Positions 1 to 9,619 of a stretch of DNA of 64,000 nt are shown in pieces; positions within the stretch are counted from its first letter, which is position 1; every line of letters begins with the position of its first letter. The stretch comes from DATGPD01 sp041398565. Its GTDB lineage: Bacteria; Planctomycetota; UBA1135; UBA2386. The position numbers and the translations under genes are program-made. The notes below the pieces were generated by a model that did no database searches, was not told the DNA's origin, and was given only the letters and a program-made list of their open reading frames with translations. The DNA is taken from positions 496,001-560,000 of the forward strand of contig JAWKUN010000006.1 in the NCBI GenBank assembly GCA_041398565.1, read 5' to 3'.

Positions 1-635
1 ATCGCCATGTCGATGACGCCGGAGTCGTCGTCGACGAAGAGAATGCGCTCCCACGAGCCGCCGCCGTCGGTGCTCTTGTACAGGCCGCGCTCGCCGTTCG
101 ATCCGTACAGACGCCCGAGCGCGCCGACGTAGACGATGTTCGGGTCCTTGGGGTGGACGAGGATGTCGCCGATCTGGAACGACTCGGGCAGACCCATGTG
201 CTTCCAGGTCTTGCCGCCGTCGGTCGACTTGTAGACGCCGTTCCCGTACGAGACCGAGTTGCGCGGGTTGTTCTCGCCGGTGCCGACCCAGACCACGTTC
301 GGATCCGACGCTGCGACCGCCACCGCGCCCACCGACGAGCAGGCCTCGTGGTCGAACTGATGCTCGAACGTGGCGCCGTTGTTGGTGGTCTTCAGCAGAC
401 CGGCCGTGGCGGTGGCCACCCAGAACGTGCTCGGGTCGCTCGGGCACACCGCGAAATCGGTGATGCGTCCGCCCATGTTCGCCGGCCCCAGGCAGCGCCA
501 GGTGAACTGCTCCTGCCACGCCGGCGCCGGCGCCTTGTCGGCAGCTTCGGCCGCCGGGGCCGGCCGCCCTGCTACCTGAGCGGCCTGAGCGGGAAGGAGG
601 AGAGCGAACGAGAACGCGACGAGGGCTCTGTGCAT
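1..635 (-). CDS. BNR/VPS10-type propeller protein ('glycosyl hydrolase' family), 3' end outside window
   Basis: Secreted protein of the sortilin/BNR-repeat beta-propeller family, often labelled glycosyl hydrolase without proof of activity. About 211 codons are visible; the C-terminal part lies beyond base 1. The start at 635 gives a signal peptide (MHRALVAFSFALLLP, then AQAA). Asp-box-like repeats follow: the pattern Y/GLxKSTDGGxxW occurs at the right end of the visible part (KSTDGGKTWKHMG, KSTDGGGSWERI), with intervening SDPNVVWVGTGE and HPKDPNIVYVGAL strands. It is clearly a paralogue of the complete protein at 4101-7283, sharing the WRC-GP-GGR opening and the ASDPNVV-GTGE segment. It is transcribed away from the FG-GAP gene at 954. 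Its substrate cannot be read from sequence. Confidence 0.85.
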   Translation of the reverse strand, partial: MHRALVAFSFALLLPAQAAQVAGRPAPAAEAADKAPAPAWQEQFTWRCLGPANMGGRITDFAVCPSDPSTFWVATATAGLLKTTNNGATFEHQFDHEACSSVGAVAVAASDPNVVWVGTGENNPRNSVSYGNGVYKSTDGGKTWKHMGLPESFQIGDILVHPKDPNIVYVGALGRLYGSNGERGLYKSTDGGGSWERILFVDDDSGVIDMA

Positions 636-953
636 GCGGGACTCCGAGCGAGCGCCGTAGGCTAGCCGGAGGCGCGCGAGAGCGTCAGGGGGGCGGCCGC
701 GCCGGCGCCCCGGCCGGGGCAGGCCGACCCGGTCGCAACGCCGGTTCCGAGTGCCGCTCGGCGGCCGCAGCCTTCGAATCCCGGCCCTGCGTGGGCGCTC
801 GCAGCGTGCCCTCCTTCTCGTCTTGCGCCGGACGCCCGATTCCTCGCGTCCTGGCGAACCACCGTGTAGCGGTCGCACCTTTCTGCGGTTGTTGGGTCGG
901 CTGACCGACGCTTCGACCATGACGATGTCATGGTCTGCACCAGGACGACTCCC
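636..953. other. Divergent intergenic region between the BNR gene and the FG-GAP gene
   Basis: This 318-base spacer separates two divergent starts (635 leftward, 954 rightward), so it should hold both promoters. No credible gene is seen. The clearest structure is the inverted repeat at 915-935, listed separately. A small hairpin GTCGG-CTGA-CCGAC sits at 896-909. No confident -35/-10 pair could be assigned. Confidence 0.5.
915..935 (+). promoter_or_regulatory. 9-bp perfect inverted repeat upstream of the FG-GAP gene
   Basis: GACCATGAC (915-923) and its exact complement GTCATGGTC (927-935) flank a 3-base spacer (GAT). The element ends 18 bases before the ATG at 954. It could be an operator or a 5'-leader hairpin that affects translation. 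The dyad is read directly; its role is inferred. Confidence 0.45.
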
Positions 954-2522
954 ATGCGAACCCGATCCCCCGACGCCGCGCGCCCGAGTGGCCGCCCAAT
1001 CGCCCGCTTCGTCTCCGGTATCGCCCTGATGGCGGCGTGCAACGCCCAGATCACGCCGACCTCGGCCCATCTCTTCTCGCACGAGGGCGGCCCGGACGAC
1101 AGCCACTACGGCTTCCGGATCAGCCGGGCCGGCGACGTCGATGGCGACGGCCACACCGACGTGCTGATCGGCTCGCCGTTGTCGAACGTGGGCGGCCGCC
1201 TGCAGGTGGGCAAGGTCTACGTCTACTCGGGCGCCGACGGGAGCTTGCTGCGCGAGGTGACAGGCGACCCCGCGCGCGACGTGTTCTTCGGCTGGCCGGT
1301 GCGCGACGCAGGCGACGTGGACGCCGACGGTACCGTCGATCTTGTGGCGGCGACGCGCACCGACATCGTCGCGGTGTCGGGCCGCACCGGCAGCGAGATC
1401 TGGCGCGCCAGCCTGAGCGTCGCGACCGACGCCCAGCTCGGCAGCCTCGGCGACGTCGACCAGGACGGACACGCCGACCTCCTGGTGAGCGCCTCGGTCG
1501 AGACCGTGGTGCTGTCGGGGCGCGACGGCAGCGTCCTCTCCCGCCGCACCGGCCAGATCACGGCCGACGTCGCCGGGGACTGCAACGGCGACGGCGTCGT
1601 CGACATCGTGCTCGGGGAGTACGCGTTCGCCGGCACCGGGCGCGTGCTGCTGCTCTCGGGCAGCGATGGCAGCCTGCTGCAGACGATCCCGGCCCCGGCC
1701 GGCACCACGACCTTCGGGCGCTACGTCGCGCCGGCTGGCGACGTCGACGCCGACGGCCGCAGCGATGTCGTGATCGGCGACAGCTTCGGCTCGGGGGCGT
1801 TCTACCTGCATTCCGGCCGCGACGGCTCCCTGATCCGTCAGGTCTCCGGCCACGGCACGGCCGCCGCCTTCGCCTGCCGGCGCGGGGGCGACGTCGACGG
1901 CGACGGGCACGGTGACGTGATCTTGACCCACCATTGGGGCAGCGTGTCGATCTTGTCGGGCCGCACCGGCGCCGAGCTGGTCAACTACCTCAAGAGCCCC
2001 AGCGGCATCTTCGGCTTGTCGATCGACGGCGTCGGCGACGTCGACCGCGATGGCTTCGACGACGTGTTGGTCGGCGATTACACCGGCGGCCCGTTGCACA
2101 GGGGCAGCGCCCACGTGCTGTCGGGGCGAGCCCTGACGCTCACCACCGACGCGCACGCGTTGTCGATCGCGAGCGGCGGCACGCAGACGCTGCGGCTCGA
2201 CCTCGGCACCAGCCACGCCGGCGAGCCGTTCGTCTGCTTGGGATCGGCGAGCGGCTTCGAGCCCGGCCTCGCGCTGGGTCCGGTCCACCTGCCGCTGAAC
2301 CCCGACGCCTACACGATGCTCACCGCGGGCAACCTGGGCCTGCTGTTCGCGCCGCCGGCGGGCCTGCTCGACGGGTCGGGCCGCGCGACCTGCAGCCTCG
2401 TGTGGCCACCCGCGCTCGAGGTCGCGCCCGGCACCCGGCTGCACCACGCGGCGCTGGTGCTCGCCCCTGGCTTCGGCAGCCTGACGGCAGCCACCAACGC
2501 GGCGCCGCTCCTACTGCGGTGA
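954..2522 (+). CDS. Secreted FG-GAP repeat (integrin-alpha-like) protein
   Basis: 522-residue predicted extracellular beta-propeller. The start at 954 gives a basic N-terminus and hydrophobic segment (FVSGIALMAACNAQ) consistent with a signal peptide; an in-frame ATG at 930 falls inside an inverted repeat and is less likely. Seven calcium-binding FG-GAP cores of type GDVDGDGxxDVLIG are visible (for example AGDVDGDGHTDVLIG, LGDVDQDGHADLLV, AGDCNGDGVVDIVLG, VGDVDRDGFDDVLVG). The last about 120 residues form a separate beta-rich domain that resembles the tails of several other secreted proteins here. Family role is adhesion or ligand binding; the ligand is unknown. The HAF-repeat gene at 2664 follows in the same direction. 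Confidence 0.85.
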   Translation: MRTRSPDAARPSGRPIARFVSGIALMAACNAQITPTSAHLFSHEGGPDDSHYGFRISRAGDVDGDGHTDVLIGSPLSNVGGRLQVGKVYVYSGADGSLLREVTGDPARDVFFGWPVRDAGDVDADGTVDLVAATRTDIVAVSGRTGSEIWRASLSVATDAQLGSLGDVDQDGHADLLVSASVETVVLSGRDGSVLSRRTGQITADVAGDCNGDGVVDIVLGEYAFAGTGRVLLLSGSDGSLLQTIPAPAGTTTFGRYVAPAGDVDADGRSDVVIGDSFGSGAFYLHSGRDGSLIRQVSGHGTAAAFACRRGGDVDGDGHGDVILTHHWGSVSILSGRTGAELVNYLKSPSGIFGLSIDGVGDVDRDGFDDVLVGDYTGGPLHRGSAHVLSGRALTLTTDAHALSIASGGTQTLRLDLGTSHAGEPFVCLGSASGFEPGLALGPVHLPLNPDAYTMLTAGNLGLLFAPPAGLLDGSGRATCSLVWPPALEVAPGTRLHHAALVLAPGFGSLTAATNAAPLLLR

Positions 2523-2663
2523 CCCGCCGGCAGCGTGCCACCCGGCGCCGACACGGCCGGACGCAAGCGCCGGGACCGGACGGAGCAGTCGACCGTGCAC
2601 ACCCACCGCGCGGGCAGACGGTGGGACTGGTGCGGCACCCGACCACCATCACAATCGGCCCCC

Positions 2664-3875
2664 ATGAAGCCCCCCTGCCTTGCCCTCGTCTCGCTCATCA
2701 CCGCGCCTGCCCTCGCGCAGGAATGGCGGATCGAGACGTTCACCATCCCAGGTACGTCCGTCGTCGTCCCCCACGACATCTCCGACGCCGGCGTGATCGT
2801 CGGTACCTTCCGCGACACGGCCGCGCACTACCACGGCTTCACTCGTGATGCGGCGGGCACGGTCGTCACCGTGGACGAGCCGAGCAGCACGAACTCGATC
2901 CTGCACGGCATCAACCAGGTTGGCGTGGTGCTCGGCAGCCGACGGCCGGGCACGCCCGCCGGCTTCCGCTATCAGAACGGTACCACCACCCTGTACTCGA
3001 TACCGGGTCTCAGCACCGCGGCGGGCTCGGGTCTCAACGACGCTGGTCTGATGGTCGGCGGCTACACGGACTCGCAGGCGCGCGACCACGGCTTCTTCTG
3101 GCCAGGGTCGGGCGGCGCCACCACGCTCGACTACCCCGGCGCGCAGCACTCGGTCCTGGTGGACGTCGACGACGCCGGGCGCATGATCGGCAACTACTGG
3201 GTGTTCGGGTCAGGCCGCTGGCGCGGCTTCGCGTACGACCGCAGCGCCTTCACCACGCTCGACATGCCGGGTGCGCACTGGACCTACCTCATGGGGATGA
3301 ACAGCTCCGGCTGGCTCGTCGGACAGCGGGTCGACACCAGCGGCGCACTGCGCAGCGCCATCTACTACGACGGCTCGGCGTTCCACGACTTCGTCGTACC
3401 CGGTGCCACCGGCTGGACCGACCTGCAAGGGATCAACGCCTTCGGCGAGATGGCCGGCTCGTGGCAGGGCACCCACCTCGGCGTGTCGGGGCAGCACGCG
3501 TTCCTGGCGCGGCCGTGCCAACCCGATCTGGGACACGCGACGCCGGGTGGTGCCCGACTGACGGTCTGCGGCCAGTGGCTGCGCGCGGGTGGAACCGCCG
3601 ACCTCGAGATCTCCGGGGCTCCGGCTGGCGCGGCCGTCTGGGTCGGCGTCGGCCGCAGCAGCAACCCGGTGCCGATCTTCGGCGGCGCGTGGGTGCCGCT
3701 GCCGGTCGACCTCGTGCTGCCGCTGCGCGCCGACGCCGGCGGCGACGTCGTCCTGCCTGGCCTGCGCGGCGGCGGCGGACCGCTCGACCTCTACGTCCAA
3801 GCGGTGGTGCAAGACGCTGCGGCGCCTGCGGGGTTCACCGTCACCAACGCCGTCCGCGTGCAGGTCGAGCGCTAG
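2664..3875 (+). CDS. Secreted HAF-repeat protein
   Basis: 403-residue secreted protein. The start at 2664 yields a clean signal peptide (MKPPCLALVSLITAPALAQ). Residues about 20-280 carry HAF-family repeats: alternating GINQVGVVLG, GLNDAGLMVGGY, DVDDAGRMIGNYW and GMNSSGWLVGQ turns with DHGFFWPG or RGFAYDRS strands, typical of the 'extracellular repeat, HAF family' proteins. A Cys-containing C-terminal beta domain begins near PCQPDLGHATPGG (about residue 285) and ends with TVTNAVRVQVER, matching the tail type of other secreted proteins in the window. Function is unknown. It is convergent with the gene at 4101, and a hairpin at 3887-3915 lies just after its stop. Confidence 0.8.
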   Translation: MKPPCLALVSLITAPALAQEWRIETFTIPGTSVVVPHDISDAGVIVGTFRDTAAHYHGFTRDAAGTVVTVDEPSSTNSILHGINQVGVVLGSRRPGTPAGFRYQNGTTTLYSIPGLSTAAGSGLNDAGLMVGGYTDSQARDHGFFWPGSGGATTLDYPGAQHSVLVDVDDAGRMIGNYWVFGSGRWRGFAYDRSAFTTLDMPGAHWTYLMGMNSSGWLVGQRVDTSGALRSAIYYDGSAFHDFVVPGATGWTDLQGINAFGEMAGSWQGTHLGVSGQHAFLARPCQPDLGHATPGGARLTVCGQWLRAGGTADLEISGAPAGAAVWVGVGRSSNPVPIFGGAWVPLPVDLVLPLRADAGGDVVLPGLRGGGGPLDLYVQAVVQDAAAPAGFTVTNAVRVQVER

Positions 3876-3886
3876 AGCAGTCCGTG

Positions 3887-3915
3887 TCACGGGAGGCGCC
3901 GCGGCGGAGCCGTGA
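3887..3915 (+). terminator. Hairpin after the HAF-repeat gene
   Basis: TCACGG (3887-3892) pairs with CCGTGA (3910-3915) around a 17-base GC-rich loop containing the palindrome CGCCGCGGCG. It starts 12 bases after the stop at 3875, between convergent genes. There is no T-run, so factor-independent termination is uncertain. Confidence 0.35.
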
Positions 3916-4100
3916 ATGTTCGTTCAGGTCGGTGCGGCCGAATCGCCCGGCAGGTTGGGCCACGTGTGGAGGTTCGGACTGCCAAGCTGGACGAACAGGC
4001 GCGGCACCGCGGCGGATGAATCCCGTAACGCGGACTCCTTGGTAGGAGGCCAACTCGCGCGCATCGACACTCGCACGGGCTCGCTCGGCCCGACCTCTCA

Positions 4101-7283
<3,183 letters not shown>

Positions 7284-7330
7284 CGCGCCGCATGCTACGA
7301 AGCGACGGGCCGCGGCATGAGGAGTTCGCC

Positions 7331-7383
7331 GGCCGGATCGCCGGGCGCGGCGCCGTCGTCCGGGAGCGGACGGCGATCCGGCC
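7331..7383. promoter_or_regulatory. 13-bp perfect inverted repeat in a divergent promoter region
   Basis: GGCCGGATCGCCG (7331-7343) is exactly complementary to CGGCGATCCGGCC (7371-7383), with a 27-base GC-rich spacer. The element fills much of the gap between the leftward start at 7283 and the rightward start at 7407. It may be paired operator half-sites or a leader stem-loop for the peptidase mRNA. The repeat is seen directly; the function is inferred. Confidence 0.5.
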
Positions 7384-7406
7384 AACGTTCGGGCCGGTGA
7401 CGACGT

Positions 7407-9434
7407 ATGCACGGCTCGATGCGCGCGCTCGCCCCCCTGCTCCTTCTTGCCCTCCCGGTCCTCGCCCAGGCCGAGAAGCCCACCAAACTCGACCCCACCA
7501 AGCTCGATCTGGCCCTCCTCCTGGAGTGGGAAGCGGTGGGCAACCCCAGGCTGTCGCCGGACGGCCAGCAGGTCGTCTTCACCCGGAGCTGGACCGACAA
7601 GCTCGAGGACCGGATGCGCAGCGCGCTGTGGCTCGTCCAACGCGACGGCACGCGGCTGCGGCAGCTCGTCGAGGGCAGCGACCCGCGGTGGTCGCCGGAC
7701 GGCACCCGCATCGCCTACGTGGCCGCGGGCGCGCCGCGCGGGCCGCAGGTCTGGGTGATGTGGGTCGACACGCGCGAGGCCACCCAGCTCACCCACGTGA
7801 CCGAGGCTCCCGCGAACCTGGAATGGTCCCCTGACGGCAAGGCGCTGGCGTTCACCATGCAGGTGCCGGAGAAGGACGGCTTCGACATCAAGCTGCCGCC
7901 GCGGCCCGAGGGTGCCAAGTGGGCGCCGGACGCCACCGTCATCACCCGCCTGGCCTACCGGCGCGACCGCCAGGGCTACCGGCCGGCGGGCTACCGCCAC
8001 CTCTTCGTGGTGTCGGCGGTCGACGGCGGCACACCGCGCCAGATCACGAGCGGCGACTTCGACCACGGTGCGCCCGACTGGACCCCGGACGGCAAGGAGC
8101 TGCTGTTCTCAGGGCTGCGCGCCGACGACGCCGACTGGCAGGTGCGCGAATCGGAGGTGTACGCGGTCGCGATCGCGACCGGCGACGTGCGCCAGCTCAC
8201 CACGCGGCCCGGGCCCGACGGAGGACCCAAGGTGTCGCCCGACGGAACCAAAGTCGCCTACGTCGGCTTCGACCGCAGCGACGACACCTACAGCGTCACG
8301 GCGCTGCACGTGATGAACATCGACGGCAGCGGTGCACGCTGCCTCACCGCCGACCTCGACCGCGACGCGCAGGACGTGCAGTGGGCTCCCGACGGCCAAG
8401 CGATCTACTGCACGGTACCGAGCGAGGGCACGACGCAGGTGTGGCGGGTCCTGCTCGACGGCACGCGCCAGGAGATCACCCACGGCGTGCAGCAGGTCGA
8501 CCTCGGCAGCGTCGGCCGCGACGGCAGCTTCGTGGCGACGGTGAGCACGCCGCGCGATCCCGGCGACGTGTGGTCGTTCGGACCGAGCGGTGTCGGACGG
8601 CGGCTCACCAACGTGCACGAGGACGTGCTCGGACGCTTGCGGCTGGGATCGGTCGACGAGGTGCGCGCCAAGTCGGTCGACGGCCTCGACGTGCAGGCCT
8701 GGTTGGTCAAACCGCCGGGTTTCGAGCCGGGCAAGAAGTACCCGCTCGTCCTGCAGATCCACGGCGGCCCGCACGCGATGTACGGGGTCGGCTTCGACTT
8801 CGAGCGTCAGAACCACGCCGCCGAGGGCTACCTGGTGTTGTTCGCCAACCCGCGCGGCAGCACCGGCTACGGCAAGGCCTTCGGCAACGCCATCGACAAC
8901 GCCTATCCGGGCCACGACTACGACGACCTCATGGCGTGCGTCGACGCGGTGGTGGCACAGGGCTGCGTCGATGAACAGAACATGTTCGTGTACGGCGGCA
9001 GCGGCGGCGGCGTGCTCACCTGCTGGATCGTCGGCACGACCGACCGCTTCCGCGCCGCGGTGTCGATGTTCCCGGTGACCAATTGGATCAGCTTCGTCGG
9101 CACCACCGACGGCCCGTACTGGTACGGCAACTTCGACAAGCTGCCCTGGGAAGACATCAGCGAGCACTGGCAGCGCTCGCCGCTGCGACTGGTCGGCAAC
9201 GTCGTGACACCGACGATGTTGATCACCGGCGAACTGGACCTCCGCACGCCGATGGCGCAGACCGAGGAGTACTACCAGGCTCTCAAGCTGCGCAAGGTCG
9301 ACACCGTCATGGTGCGCATCCCCGACGAGTACCACGGCGCCGCCGGCCGCCACGTGAGCAACCGCCTGCGCCGCATCCTGTACGTGCGCGGCTGGTTCGA
9401 GAAGCACCGGGCGCACGATCGCGCCGGCGACTGA
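7407..9434 (+). CDS. S9 family prolyl-oligopeptidase-like serine peptidase
   Basis: 675-residue exported peptidase of the S9 (acylaminoacyl/dipeptidyl peptidase) family. The N-terminus (MRALAPLLLLALPVLAQA) is a signal peptide; ATG codons at 7407 and 7419 are both possible starts. Residues about 40-420 form a TolB/WD40-like propeller with repeated WSPDGxxxAY/AF blades (LSPDGQQVVF, WSPDGTRIAYV, WTPDGKELLF, VSPDGTKVAYV). The C-terminal alpha/beta hydrolase domain has the nucleophile elbow GGSGGG with Ser532, Asp611 in GELDLRTPM and His643 in DEYHGAAGRH, so the triad is complete. Expected role is periplasmic or extracellular oligopeptide cleavage. Confidence 0.92.
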   Translation: MHGSMRALAPLLLLALPVLAQAEKPTKLDPTKLDLALLLEWEAVGNPRLSPDGQQVVFTRSWTDKLEDRMRSALWLVQRDGTRLRQLVEGSDPRWSPDGTRIAYVAAGAPRGPQVWVMWVDTREATQLTHVTEAPANLEWSPDGKALAFTMQVPEKDGFDIKLPPRPEGAKWAPDATVITRLAYRRDRQGYRPAGYRHLFVVSAVDGGTPRQITSGDFDHGAPDWTPDGKELLFSGLRADDADWQVRESEVYAVAIATGDVRQLTTRPGPDGGPKVSPDGTKVAYVGFDRSDDTYSVTALHVMNIDGSGARCLTADLDRDAQDVQWAPDGQAIYCTVPSEGTTQVWRVLLDGTRQEITHGVQQVDLGSVGRDGSFVATVSTPRDPGDVWSFGPSGVGRRLTNVHEDVLGRLRLGSVDEVRAKSVDGLDVQAWLVKPPGFEPGKKYPLVLQIHGGPHAMYGVGFDFERQNHAAEGYLVLFANPRGSTGYGKAFGNAIDNAYPGHDYDDLMACVDAVVAQGCVDEQNMFVYGGSGGGVLTCWIVGTTDRFRAAVSMFPVTNWISFVGTTDGPYWYGNFDKLPWEDISEHWQRSPLRLVGNVVTPTMLITGELDLRTPMAQTEEYYQALKLRKVDTVMVRIPDEYHGAAGRHVSNRLRRILYVRGWFEKHRAHDRAGD

Positions 9435-9495
9435 AGGCCTGACTCGCCGGAGGCCGGCACCACATCGAGGCGCTTCGCGCCCGCCGCATCGAAGG

Positions 9496-9519
9496 CGACT
9501 CGCCACGGCTCGCGAGTCG
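9496..9519. terminator. Hairpin between convergent genes
   Basis: CGACTCGC (9496-9503) pairs perfectly with GCGAGTCG (9512-9519) around an 8-base loop. It lies between the stop of the S9 peptidase (9434) and the stop of the leftward gene ending at 9620, so it could serve both transcripts. No T-tract follows on either strand. Confidence 0.4.
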
Positions 9520-9619
9520 ATGGCCCGGGGGGCATACACGGCTCGAGAGCGCCACGGTGCCAACCCAAGGAACTCGTGTACGCCGTGGCCTCCCCACCCA
9601 CCTCGCCTCGGCAGTGCGC

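Noticed and set aside
740..800. tRNA-like TTCGAATCC string
   Set aside because: The surrounding bases cannot form acceptor, D or anticodon arms, so it is not a tRNA.
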